Origin: Oscillospiraceae bacterium
Lineage (GTDB): Bacteria > Bacillota > Clostridia > Oscillospirales > Ruminococcaceae
Length of the DNA: 41,621 nt
Assembly (NCBI GenBank): GCA_017521325.1
Contig: JAFXCV010000043.1
Location: 1 to 41,621 of the forward strand
Direction of reading: 5' to 3'
Part shown: positions 21,955-29,572 of the stretch, piece after piece
Numbering within the stretch: the first letter of the stretch is position 1
Layout: every line of letters begins with the position of its first letter
Notes under the pieces: generated by a model
Seen by the model: the letters and a program-made list of their open reading frames with translations, nothing else
Told to the model about the DNA's origin: nothing
Databases searched by the model: none
Translations under genes and position numbers: made by a program

Positions 21955-23160
21955 ATGAAACAAAAATGCAAAAAATGGTTATCCTGCATCGCCGCAGCGC
22001 TGCTCATGCAGCCCATTGTACCGATGCTTTTTTATGCCGGCACACTGCCGGATGAATATTACGTCAGGGATGGACAGACGCTGACGATTTCTTCTGCCTT
22101 GCCGATTACCGCACATCCCGTCACATCCATTGCGGAAGCATCGGCGCCGGCTTCGCAGACAGCACAGGCGTCACTGCGGCTTTTTGGTATTTTACCCATA
22201 AAAACCGTAGAAATTCAAAAAACAGATGAGATCCTGCTTGTCCCCTGCGGTCAGGCGTTCGGCATCCGCATGCTCATGGACGGCATCATGGTCGTTGAGA
22301 TCGGAGAAGTCAAAACGGAAAACGGCATTTGCAGACCTGCGGCAGATGCAGGACTGCGTGAGGGTGATATCATCCGCACAGTCGGGGGAAAGCCCATAGA
22401 CTCCACCGAAAGCTTCCGCAGTGCTGCATGCACAGGAGCTCCCCTGCAGCTGTCCGTACTTCGGGAGGACAAGGTCTTTGAAACACAGCTCACACCGGTC
22501 TTTTCCGTGCAGCAGGAATGCTGGCAGACGGGAATCTGGGTGCGTGACAGCACCGCAGGCATCGGAACGCTGACCTATTACGAGCCTTCCACGGGCTGCT
22601 TCGGGGGGCTTGGACATCCCATCTGCGACCCCGACACAGGCAAGCGTATTCCGCTTGCAAAGGGCGAGGCGGACAGCGTCACCATCAGCGGCGCACGCCG
22701 TGGACAGCCGGGTGTTCCCGGTCAGCTGCGGGGGTATTTTTCCACCAAGGAACCCATCGGCACACTTTCCTGCAACGAACGCTGCGGACTGTTCGGCACG
22801 CTTTCACAGCCGCCATCGGATGCACCTGCCATCCCCATGGCATTCAAGCAGGAGATCACTACGGGAGAAGCGGTGATACTCAGCACGGTCACGGGGGATA
22901 CGCCGCAGGTGTTTTCCATTGAAATCGAATCCATCGACTACACCTCCGACACACAGAACATGGTCATTGAAGTGACGGACGAGGCATTGCTCCGCACCAC
23001 GGGCGGCATTGTACAGGGCATGAGCGGCAGTCCCATTCTGCAGGACGGCAGGCTCGTGGGCGCTGTTACGCACGTTTTTGTAGGCGAACCGTCAAAGGGC
23101 TACGGCATTTTTGCCGAAACCATGTACGAGGTCAGCCGCAGCACAAGCGGCATACAATGA
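21955..23160 (+). CDS. spoIVB: SpoIVB-type serine peptidase (stage IV sporulation protein B)
   Basis: 401 residues. In Bacillus it is made in the forespore, secreted into the intermembrane space, and cleaves SpoIVFA to trigger sigma-K activation. Seen: N-terminal membrane anchor, PDZ domain (about 113-172, RPAADAGLREGDIIRTVGGK) and peptidase family S55 core with LGHPICD (catalytic His) and GGIVQGMSGSPILQDGRLVG (catalytic Ser). AGCAGGTG precedes the ATG. In many Clostridia it sits between recN and spo0A; neither is adjacent here. Together with the possible forespore promoter it argues for a sporulation programme or its remains. Confidence 0.93.
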   Translation: MKQKCKKWLSCIAAALLMQPIVPMLFYAGTLPDEYYVRDGQTLTISSALPITAHPVTSIAEASAPASQTAQASLRLFGILPIKTVEIQKTDEILLVPCGQAFGIRMLMDGIMVVEIGEVKTENGICRPAADAGLREGDIIRTVGGKPIDSTESFRSAACTGAPLQLSVLREDKVFETQLTPVFSVQQECWQTGIWVRDSTAGIGTLTYYEPSTGCFGGLGHPICDPDTGKRIPLAKGEADSVTISGARRGQPGVPGQLRGYFSTKEPIGTLSCNERCGLFGTLSQPPSDAPAIPMAFKQEITTGEAVILSTVTGDTPQVFSIEIESIDYTSDTQNMVIEVTDEALLRTTGGIVQGMSGSPILQDGRLVGAVTHVFVGEPSKGYGIFAETMYEVSRSTSGIQ

Positions 23161-23188
23161 AAAAAGGGGCTGCATAAAAATGCAGCCC
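23159..23188 (-). terminator. Terminator of the HPr gene
   Basis: GGGCTGCAT-aaaa-ATGCAGCCC (23167-23188). On the minus strand it is followed by CTTTTTT. The T-tract overlaps the convergent spoIVB stop codon. Confidence 0.88.
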
Positions 23189-23205
23189 TGAACGATGTGC
23201 AGTAC

Positions 23206-23478
23206 TTATCTATTGTCGTCACTGAAGCCGCTGTCAACCAGCTCAACCAGTGCATCCACAGCTGCCTGCTCGTCAGAACCGTCAGCGATGATGCGGATGT
23301 CAGTGCCGCCTACAATACCGAGGGACAGAATACCCAGCAGGCTCTTAGCGTTTACTCGACGCTCCTTCTTTTCAATCCAGATAGAGGACTTGAACTCGTT
23401 AGCCTTCTGGATGAAGAAGGTTGCAGGTCTTGCATGCAGACCTACCTGATTCTGAACTGTAACATCTTTTACAAACAT
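23206..23478 (-). CDS. ptsH: HPr-family phosphocarrier protein
   Basis: 90 residues. HPr passes phosphate from enzyme I to sugar-specific EIIA proteins and, when phosphorylated on Ser46, co-activates CcpA. Both sites fall exactly on the standard numbering: GLHARPA gives His15, and NAKSLLGILSLGI gives Ser46. I chose the ATG at 23478 because GGGAG is about 8 nt away; the ATG two codons earlier is too close to it. It has its own promoter and terminator. No other PTS gene is nearby, as is common for HPr in Clostridia. A Crh identity is ruled out by His15. Confidence 0.93.
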   Translation of the reverse strand: MFVKDVTVQNQVGLHARPATFFIQKANEFKSSIWIEKKERRVNAKSLLGILSLGIVGGTDIRIIADGSDEQAAVDALVELVDSGFSDDNR

Positions 23479-23540
23479 AATCATACTCTCCCATCTTTGC
23501 GTTATAAAGGTTATTTTCTTGCTTACCAGTGCATACTGTT

Positions 23541-23569
23541 ATTATACATGCAAAAATCGGAATCGTCAA
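23541..23569 (-). promoter_or_regulatory. HPr gene promoter
   Basis: Minus strand: TTGACG (23569-23564), 17 nt, TATAAT (23546-23541). The rest of 23570-23732 is A+T-rich and holds only a weak stem TTCACAA/TTGTGAA near 23659-23680. Confidence 0.85.
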
Positions 23570-23732
23570 CGGTTTTTCGCAACATCTGCATGATTTTTGC
23601 AAAAATTCTACGCTTTGCCAAAATGTCCGCCCTAAACGTCACAGCTTGTTTGTGTATATTCACAACAAAAAAATTGTGAAAATCATCTATTGCTATCCTA
23701 CAATTTTCAACGAAAAATTCTGTGCAAGTTGT

Positions 23733-24440
23733 TTATTTTTCGGCGTCTTCTTTGCTGCAATATGCCGAATACAGGTCCGGTCGTTTCTCCTTTGTCACAC
23801 GCAGACTTTCCGCATGCCGCCATCTGGAAATATTCAGATGGTGTCCCGACAGCAGAACCTCGGGGACACGCTCTCCCTCCCAGATTTCGGGGCGGGAATA
23901 CTGCGGATACTCCAGCAGACCGCTGAAGTGGCTTTCATCCTCAAAGCAGATCGCAGACGGCAGTACGCCGCTGCACATTCTTGCCACGGCATCCGTCAGC
24001 ACCAGTGCCGGAAGCTCCCCGCCGGTAAGCACATAGTCACCAATTGAGATCTCCTCATCCACTATTTTATCCAGAATTCTCTGATCTACCCCTTCATAAT
24101 GTCCGCAAAGCAGAAAAATTGAGGACATCTGCGAAAGTCCCCTCGCCTTTTCCTGCGTCAGGACACTTCCCTGCGGGGAAAGATAGATGGTATGGGGACG
24201 CTCGCCCAGCTGCTCACAGACTGCCTGCCAGCAGCGGTAGATGGGTTCTGCCTGCATGACCATGCCCATGCCGCCGCCGTAGGGGGTATCATCCACCCTG
24301 CGGTGCTTGTCGAGCGTATAGTCACGGATATTGTGGCAATTGACCTCAATTGCGCCTGCTTTTCTCGCCCTGCCGATGATGCTCTCGGACAAAACCGCCT
24401 CACACATTTCGGGAAAGAGCGTTGCTATCTCAATCCGCAT
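23733..24440 (-). CDS. trmD: tRNA (guanine-37-N1)-methyltransferase
   Basis: 235 residues. Methylates G37 of tRNAs with G36, preventing frameshifts; SPOUT fold with a SAM-binding knot. Seen: IEIATLFPEMCEAVLSESII, DYTLDKHRRVDDTPYGGGMG, LCGHYEGVDQRI, EISIGDYVLTGGELPALVL. The ATG at 24440 lies inside the rimM 3' end (10-bp overlap), implying coupling. It is the last gene of the ffh-rpsP operon. rplS, the usual next gene in many bacteria, is not present. Confidence 0.96.
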   Translation of the reverse strand: MRIEIATLFPEMCEAVLSESIIGRARKAGAIEVNCHNIRDYTLDKHRRVDDTPYGGGMGMVMQAEPIYRCWQAVCEQLGERPHTIYLSPQGSVLTQEKARGLSQMSSIFLLCGHYEGVDQRILDKIVDEEISIGDYVLTGGELPALVLTDAVARMCSGVLPSAICFEDESHFSGLLEYPQYSRPEIWEGERVPEVLLSGHHLNISRWRHAESLRVTKEKRPDLYSAYCSKEDAEK

Positions 24441-24963
24441 CGTCAAACAGTCCTTTCAGCGGACGGATGGTCATGATTCCGCCCTCAATATCGGTGGAAA
24501 TAATGACATCCGGAATTGCAGGAACGAGGTATTCCTTTTTGTCCTCGTCGTTCTTGATCACATAGACATCATTGGCACCCGTTTCCAGCACGTCACGGAT
24601 CACGCCGTAGCTTCTGCCGTTGTCGGCATCCTGCACCTGCAGACCGATCAGATCCTGAATGAAGTAGCAGCCCTCGTCAAGCTCCACCTCATCACGGTCC
24701 ATATACAGCACCTGCCCACGCAGCGCCTCTGCCTGTTCACGGGTGGTGCAGCCTTCAAGTTCCATAATGACCATATTCTTGAAGATTCTGGCACGCAGAA
24801 CCTCCACGGGCTTTCTGCCCTTGTCCATATACAGGGTTTCAAAAGAACACAAAAACGCCGCAGAATCGCACCAGGGGATGACCTTGACCTCCCCACGCAA
24901 TCCATGGACGTTTGTGATTTTCCCTATTTCCAAGAATTGTTTCTGTCCCATGCAGCGCCCCAT
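24430..24963 (-). CDS. rimM: Ribosome maturation factor RimM
   Basis: 177 residues from the ATG at 24963, which overlaps the khpA stop (TAATG); an in-frame ATG at 24951 with GGGGCG upstream gives the more typical start MGQKQFLEIG. RimM binds S19 and helps mature the 30S head. Seen: IGKITNVHGLRGEVKVIP in the N-terminal domain and, in the PRC-barrel domain, YFIQDLIGLQVQDADNGRSY, then VIRDVLETGANDVYVI and YLVPAIPDVI. Flanked by khpA and trmD, the standard order. Confidence 0.95.
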   Translation of the reverse strand: MGRCMGQKQFLEIGKITNVHGLRGEVKVIPWCDSAAFLCSFETLYMDKGRKPVEVLRARIFKNMVIMELEGCTTREQAEALRGQVLYMDRDEVELDEGCYFIQDLIGLQVQDADNGRSYGVIRDVLETGANDVYVIKNDEDKKEYLVPAIPDVIISTDIEGGIMTIRPLKGLFDDAD

Positions 24964-25199
24964 TAACCGATTTCAACTGCGATGGAGTCCATGCCGTTCT
25001 TGGCTGCACCGGAACGCATAATGGTACGGATTGCCTTTGCAATTCTGCCCTGCTTGCCGATGACTCTGCCCATGTCATCCTCTGCTACATGCAGATGGAA
25101 TACCACAACGCCCTCTTCGTTCGGAGCGTCTTCTGTAATTTCAATGGCATCCTTGTTGTCCACAAGACCTGCCACGATGCTATATAATAATTCTTTCAT
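24963..25199 (-). CDS. khpA: KH-domain RNA-binding protein KhpA (YlqC)
   Basis: 78 residues, a single KH domain. KhpA pairs with KhpB/Jag to bind RNAs linked to cell elongation and division in streptococci. The GxxG loop is visible in MGRVIGKQGRIAKAIRTIMR. GGAGAAG lies before the ATG. It sits between rpsP and rimM, the conserved Firmicutes position. Confidence 0.94.
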   Translation of the reverse strand: MKELLYSIVAGLVDNKDAIEITEDAPNEEGVVVFHLHVAEDDMGRVIGKQGRIAKAIRTIMRSGAAKNGMDSIAVEIG

Positions 25200-25282
25200 G
25201 ATTTCTTCTCCTTAGTCTTTGTCCGAAGGCGAGCTTCAGAGAATAGAAGCCCGAAAGCTTCTACCTCCGCTCCGCTGTTCTA

Positions 25283-25525
25283 TTACAGAACGCCCTCGTT
25301 CTTCAGGATGGTCTTAACAGTGTCTGTCGGCTGTGCGCCCTTAGCGATCCAGTCCTTAGCCTTGTCAGAATCCACCTTTACAACGCTCGGTTCCTTTGTC
25401 GGATCATAGTAGCCGATCTCCTCGATGAATCTGCCATCTCTGGGATATCTGGAGTCAGCAACAACGATACGATAGAAAGGAGCCTTCTTAGCGCCCATTC
25501 TTCTCAGTCTGATCTTTACTGCCAT
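25283..25525 (-). CDS. rpsP: 30S ribosomal protein S16
   Basis: 80 residues. A primary assembly protein of the 30S body. Seen: [40 protein letters not shown] and a C-terminal [25 protein letters not shown] lies before the ATG. The short gaps at 25200-25282 and 25526-25624 hold only small hairpins. Confidence 0.97.
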   Translation of the reverse strand: MAVKIRLRRMGAKKAPFYRIVVADSRYPRDGRFIEEIGYYDPTKEPSVVKVDSDKAKDWIAKGAQPTDTVKTILKNEGVL

Positions 25526-25624
25526 TTTGTTTCACCTCCACACATAAAATCACATAGTTTGGGGAAAGCTGTGCTTCGCCCTATATTCAAGCGGGGAACC
25601 GCATTGAATCCAAATCTCTGAAAA

Positions 25625-27016
25625 TCAGAAGCCAAGCGGGGGCATTCCGCCGCCCTTGCCGTTCATCTTGTCGAAATTCATACCGGCAAGCTGTTTTCTG
25701 GCACGGCGTGTCATCATCTTGGTTTTCTTGCCGCCCGAGAACTGCTTCATCATCTTCTGCATCTGCTCAAACTGCTTGAGCAGGCGGTTGACATCCTCCA
25801 CCTTCGTGCCGGAACCTGCCGCAATACGGCGTTTTCTGGACGGATTGATGATCGACGGCTTTGCACGCTCCGCCTTGGTCATGGAAGTAATCATTGCCTC
25901 CAGACGGTAGAACTGGCGGTCGTCGATGTCCGCATCCTTGATCTTGTCGCCCACGCCCGGAAGCATGGATACGATGGATTTGAGTGAACCCATCTTTCGG
26001 ATCTGGCGCAGCTGTTCAAGCAGGTCATCCATATCGAATTTCTGCTCCTGCAGCTTCTTCGTCAGCTTTTCGGCTTCCTTCTGGTCAATCACCGTTTCCG
26101 CACGCTCGATGAGCGTCAGAACGTCGCCCATGCCGAGGATTCTTGATGCCATACGGCTGGGGTGGAATTTTTCAAATTCGTCAAGCTTTTCGCCCATACC
26201 CACAAACTTGATGGGCTTACCCGTTACCGCAAGTACGGACAGCGCCGCACCGCCACGGGTATCGGAGTCAAGCTTGGACATCAGCACGCTGTCGATGCCG
26301 AGTGCATCGTCAAAGGATTTTGCCACATTGACCGCATCCTGACCGGTCATTGCGTCAACGACCAGCATGATTTCGTGCGGCTGGGTTTCATCCTTGATGT
26401 GCTGGAGTTCTTCCATCAGCTCTGTATCAATATGCAGACGGCCTGCCGTATCAAGAATGAGGATATCGTGGCCGTAATCCTTTGCGTAGCGCAGCGCCTG
26501 CTTTGCGATGATCACAGGGTCAATCTGTCCCATCTCAAACACCTTCACGCCTGCACGCTCGCCGACCACCTGCAGCTGATTGATTGCAGCAGGACGATAG
26601 ATATCGCAGGCTGCGAGCATCGGGCGGTGTCCTTCCTCCTTGAGGAATTTCGCAAGCTTTGCCGCATGCGTGGTTTTACCGGAGCCCTGCAGACCGCACA
26701 TCATAATCACGCACGGGGGCTTGGCGGGGATGTTGATGCGCTCATTCGCATCACCCATGAGAGCGCAAAGCTCTTCGTTAACGATCTTGATCACCTGCTG
26801 TGCAGGAGTCAGGCTCGAAAGCACTTCCTCGCCGACTGCACGTTCGGAAACCTTTGCCACAAAATCCTTAACGACCTTGTAGCTGACATCTGCCTCAAGC
26901 AGCGCAAGGCGAACTTCACGCATTGCCTCCTTGACATCGGATTCCGTCAGTCTGCCGTGGGATTTGAGTTTTTTGAATACTTGATTGAGTTTTTCGGAAA
27001 GTCCTTCAAATGCCAT
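25625..27016 (-). CDS. ffh: Signal recognition particle GTPase Ffh (SRP54)
   Basis: 463 residues. Binds signal peptides on ribosomes with SRP RNA and delivers them to FtsY. N domain at 1-95. G domain with P-loop GLQGSGKTTHAAKLAKFL, DTAGR, and SKLDSDTRGGAALS. M domain after residue 300 with the finger-loop region MDDLLEQLRQIRKMGSLKSI, the RNA-binding stretch SKxRxxRIAxGSGT-like (NPSRKRRIAAGSGTKVEDVN) and a Met-rich C-terminus. Operon partner of ylxM, 23 bp apart. Confidence 0.98.
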   Translation of the reverse strand: MAFEGLSEKLNQVFKKLKSHGRLTESDVKEAMREVRLALLEADVSYKVVKDFVAKVSERAVGEEVLSSLTPAQQVIKIVNEELCALMGDANERINIPAKPPCVIMMCGLQGSGKTTHAAKLAKFLKEEGHRPMLAACDIYRPAAINQLQVVGERAGVKVFEMGQIDPVIIAKQALRYAKDYGHDILILDTAGRLHIDTELMEELQHIKDETQPHEIMLVVDAMTGQDAVNVAKSFDDALGIDSVLMSKLDSDTRGGAALSVLAVTGKPIKFVGMGEKLDEFEKFHPSRMASRILGMGDVLTLIERAETVIDQKEAEKLTKKLQEQKFDMDDLLEQLRQIRKMGSLKSIVSMLPGVGDKIKDADIDDRQFYRLEAMITSMTKAERAKPSIINPSRKRRIAAGSGTKVEDVNRLLKQFEQMQKMMKQFSGGKKTKMMTRRARKQLAGMNFDKMNGKGGGMPPLGF

Positions 27017-27039
27017 GTGCAGCCTTCTTTCTGTAGAAT

Positions 27040-27375
27040 TTATAGAAGCAGCAGCCCTTTTCGGGCAAGCTGTGCAATTTCATCAAGCGGCTCTTCGCCG
27101 TTCTCCTGCCCGCAATGCCGCAGGATGGAACCAAGGCATTCACGCATGCCTGTGATGCGCTCTGCCATGCCGAGCTTTTCTTCCATTTCAAGCAGTGCCT
27201 GCTCGGAATGGCGGATGCTGTCACGCACTGCCTGACGGGTAATGCCCCGTGCTTCGGCGATTTCTGTCAGCGAGAGATCCTCGTTGAAATACAATTCCGC
27301 AACATCCCGCTGCCGCTCGGTCAGAAGCTCACCGTAACAGTCGAGCAGCAGCACAATTGATAAGTTTTTTGCCAT
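27040..27375 (-). CDS. ylxM: YlxM, SRP-associated helix-turn-helix protein
   Basis: 111 residues. A sigma region 4-like helix-turn-helix (LTERQRDVAELYFNEDLSLT, EIAEARGITRQAVRDSIRHS). In Gram-positive bacteria it precedes ffh, and in streptococci it tunes SRP GTPase activity. GCAGGAGGTCGG lies upstream. The first gene of the ylxM-ffh-rpsP-khpA-rimM-trmD operon. Confidence 0.93.
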   Translation of the reverse strand: MAKNLSIVLLLDCYGELLTERQRDVAELYFNEDLSLTEIAEARGITRQAVRDSIRHSEQALLEMEEKLGMAERITGMRECLGSILRHCGQENGEEPLDEIAQLARKGLLLL

Positions 27376-27415
27376 ACCGCCGACCTCCTGCCTGTAAAGC
27401 TTTTTTGCTTTCTAT

Positions 27416-27444
27416 AGTATACCATAAATCCAGTGGAAAGTCAA
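27416..27444 (-). promoter_or_regulatory. Promoter of the ylxM-ffh-rpsP-trmD operon
   Basis: Minus strand: TTGACT (27444-27439), 17 nt, TATACT (27421-27416). Confidence 0.85.
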
Positions 27445-27491
27445 GTCACTTTACAAACATTTTCATTTTTGTAGGAATGCACAAAAACAGG

Positions 27492-27530
27492 CAAAAAATA
27501 GAGGAGCACCTGTGAGGCACTCCTCTTTTT
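27492..27530 (-). terminator. Terminator after the TM-helix-repeat channel gene (two-way)
   Basis: AGAGGAG (27500-27506) pairs with CTCCTCT (27520-27526). T-rich tails are present in both directions (TATTTTTT on the minus strand). Confidence 0.8.
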
Positions 27531-27570
27531 GAATGAAAATCAAATTCAGAAATCTTGACGCAGCACCGTC

Positions 27571-28764
27571 TTACTTGTCGTTGCTGTCGATCTTCTTCTC
27601 AAGCTTCTCCAGTCTGTTTGCTGCAAAGTTCTTGCCGCCGATACCGAAGGAAACTGCAAATGCAACGCAAAGTGCAGCAACGATGAGAATGAATGTACCC
27701 TCAACGATCTTGTTTGCAATACCCAGCTGGCTCAGGCACAGGAAGCCCAGAACAACGTAGATTGCAACCTTTACGATGAATGCGGTACCCTTTGCATTCG
27801 GGAACTTGTTAGCAATGACGGACTCTGCTGTGTTAGCAGCAAAGATGCCGATGCCGAGGATCAGAACAACACTGATTGCTGTCGGAACGTAGCCGAGGAT
27901 CACCTGACCAACGCCTGTCAGAACCGGCAGGTTCAGAACGTTTACGCCCTGTACGAGGAAGATTACAATTACCAGATACTTTACAACTGCGCTGATTGCC
28001 TTGGACAGAACAATCTTCTTAGCAGGTGAGCCTGTGATCTTCTCAACCAGAGAATCAGCACCAATGCCAGCCAGCAGGCTTTCGAGCAGACCTGCAACGA
28101 GCTTTGCAATGAACACGCCAACAGCGATGATCACGATTGCACCCAGAACATTCGGGATGAGTGCAAAGATAGTGGATACGATCATGTTTGTGGGATTGGA
28201 AATTGCAGCGATACCCAGCTGATCAATACCGGAGGTGATGCCTACCAGCAGGATCAGGCCATATGCAACATTGGTCAGAATGTTGGAGAAGGAAGCCTTT
28301 TCGCTTGTCTTGATGCCGCTCTTTTCCTGCAGCTTGTCAATCTTGGAAGCCTTGAGCAGGGGCAGGAGCAGATCCTTCACAACATTTGCAACAAAGATTG
28401 TTACTGCAATGATGATGCCTGCAGCAACGAGCTTGGGCAGGAAGGACAGGAAATTATTTGCCAGACTTGTGATCGGCGCAGAAACGCTCTGCATACCCAG
28501 CTTGTCGAGAACGCCGGGCAGGAACAGCAGGAAGGTTACGAAGTATGCAAGCTTTGCAACAAAGTTCTTTGCATTCTTAGCAGCCTCATCCTTAACACCA
28601 ACCTTCGCCAGAAGTGCGTCAGCCTTGATCAGACCGAACAGCTTCATCACGAGGGACTTTACGATGTTTGCAGCAACAAATGCGACGATCAGAAGAACAA
28701 CCGCAAGTACCACTGCAGGGACCCATCCGAAAATGGAACCCAGAAGTTCTTTAATTGTGTCCAT
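27571..28764 (-). CDS. Mechanosensitive-channel-like membrane protein with TM-helix repeats
   Basis: 397 residues, start ATG 28764 with GAGGAG 8 nt upstream. The protein is built of four copies of a unit that begins with Pro and a long hydrophobic helix and ends in L-LL-x-x-x-D-x-L-x-K: VPAVVLAVVLLIVAF..., LPKLVAAGIIIAVTIF..., IPNVLGAIVIIAVGVF... and VPTAISVVLILGIGIF.... These match the conserved TM-helix repeat family linked to MscS-type channels (CmpX-like). No MscS beta domain follows. It probably acts in osmotic or envelope stress; channel function is inferred. Ends NDK after a short charged coil (ANRLEKLEKKIDS). Confidence 0.82.
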   Translation of the reverse strand: MDTIKELLGSIFGWVPAVVLAVVLLIVAFVAANIVKSLVMKLFGLIKADALLAKVGVKDEAAKNAKNFVAKLAYFVTFLLFLPGVLDKLGMQSVSAPITSLANNFLSFLPKLVAAGIIIAVTIFVANVVKDLLLPLLKASKIDKLQEKSGIKTSEKASFSNILTNVAYGLILLVGITSGIDQLGIAAISNPTNMIVSTIFALIPNVLGAIVIIAVGVFIAKLVAGLLESLLAGIGADSLVEKITGSPAKKIVLSKAISAVVKYLVIVIFLVQGVNVLNLPVLTGVGQVILGYVPTAISVVLILGIGIFAANTAESVIANKFPNAKGTAFIVKVAIYVVLGFLCLSQLGIANKIVEGTFILIVAALCVAFAVSFGIGGKNFAANRLEKLEKKIDSNDK

Positions 28765-28907
28765 AAAACAAACTCCTCTTTTTTTATGTATTTGCCGTAA
28801 GCTTCCGGCAGGCGTGATCATGCAGCATAACGGCGGACGCTGCAAGCCTTTTTTTGATTTTCATTCATTCTGTGCATGGAAAGAACTCCTGCCGAACATA
28901 CACTATT

Positions 28908-28936
28908 ATTCTACCATTTTTTTCATATAATGTCAA
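28908..28936 (-). promoter_or_regulatory. Promoter of the TM-helix-repeat channel gene
   Basis: Minus strand: TTGACA (28936-28931), 17 nt, TAGAAT (28913-28908). The leader is about 140 nt and holds no ORF. Confidence 0.8.
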
Positions 28937-28970
28937 GTATTTTTACCAAAAACTATCGAGAAAAAACGCA

Positions 28971-29004
28971 CAAAAAACAGAAGCTCCGCAAAAGCGGAGC
29001 TTCT
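28971..29004 (-). terminator. Terminator of the 148-residue membrane protein gene
   Basis: AGAAGCTCCGC-aaaa-GCGGAGCTTCT (28979-29004), followed on the minus strand by GTTTTTTG. Confidence 0.9.
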
Positions 29005-29020
29005 CGTCAATATCCATCGG

Positions 29021-29470
29021 TCAGTTCTTCCGGAACAGCACCTTCATCAGCAGACCGCCGCCGGCTGCTGCAAGACCGAACATCATCAGGAACATGTACG
29101 CATTCGAGGTTTTCCACGAAATCTGCACGCTCATAATAATCGTCAGCAGTATGAACACAAGCCCCAGCACAAACACGATCCAGCCGAAAATACGTTTCTC
29201 CATGACAAACAGCATCACAATGCCGATCAGCACCGGAAGCATGATCATTCCGTTCGGAACTGCCCAGCTGCCGATGTGGTAGAAGGAGGTTCCCCACGAT
29301 GTTCTGACAATGATGTTCTGCAGTATCATAAATACGCCGCCTGCAAACATCAGAAGTCCCAAAAAGAACGTCAGCAGATCGTTTTTGTCACGTCTGCGGT
29401 CACGCTGCGCTTCTTCCAGAAGTCTGTAAGCCTCGTCCATGCCGTCCATCGCTTTTTTGTTTTTTGCCAT
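29021..29470 (-). CDS. Small four-helix membrane protein, unknown function
   Basis: 149 residues from the ATG at 29470 (AAAGGAGG upstream; the longer frame lacks a site). A basic-acidic N-terminus (DEAYRLLEEAQRDRRRDKND) precedes four membrane helices (LLTFFLGLLMFAGGVFMIL; MIMLPVLIGIVMLFVM; IFGWIVFVLGLVFILLTIIM; MFLMMFGLAAAGGGLLM). No catalytic motif and no family I can name. A perfect consensus promoter and a strong terminator mark it as an independent unit. Confidence 0.75.
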   Translation of the reverse strand: MAKNKKAMDGMDEAYRLLEEAQRDRRRDKNDLLTFFLGLLMFAGGVFMILQNIIVRTSWGTSFYHIGSWAVPNGMIMLPVLIGIVMLFVMEKRIFGWIVFVLGLVFILLTIIMSVQISWKTSNAYMFLMMFGLAAAGGGLLMKVLFRKN

Positions 29471-29500
29471 TGCGCATTCCTCCTTTACCTCGATAGTTAT

Positions 29501-29529
29501 ATTATACCACATTTACCTTTTCTTGTCAA
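29501..29529 (-). promoter_or_regulatory. Perfect-consensus promoter of the small membrane protein gene
   Basis: Minus strand: TTGACA (29529-29524), 17 nt, TATAAT (29506-29501). Confidence 0.92.
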
Positions 29530-29572
29530 TGGGTAAGCCGGATTCATTTTACTGTCAACTTGGAAATCCCCG

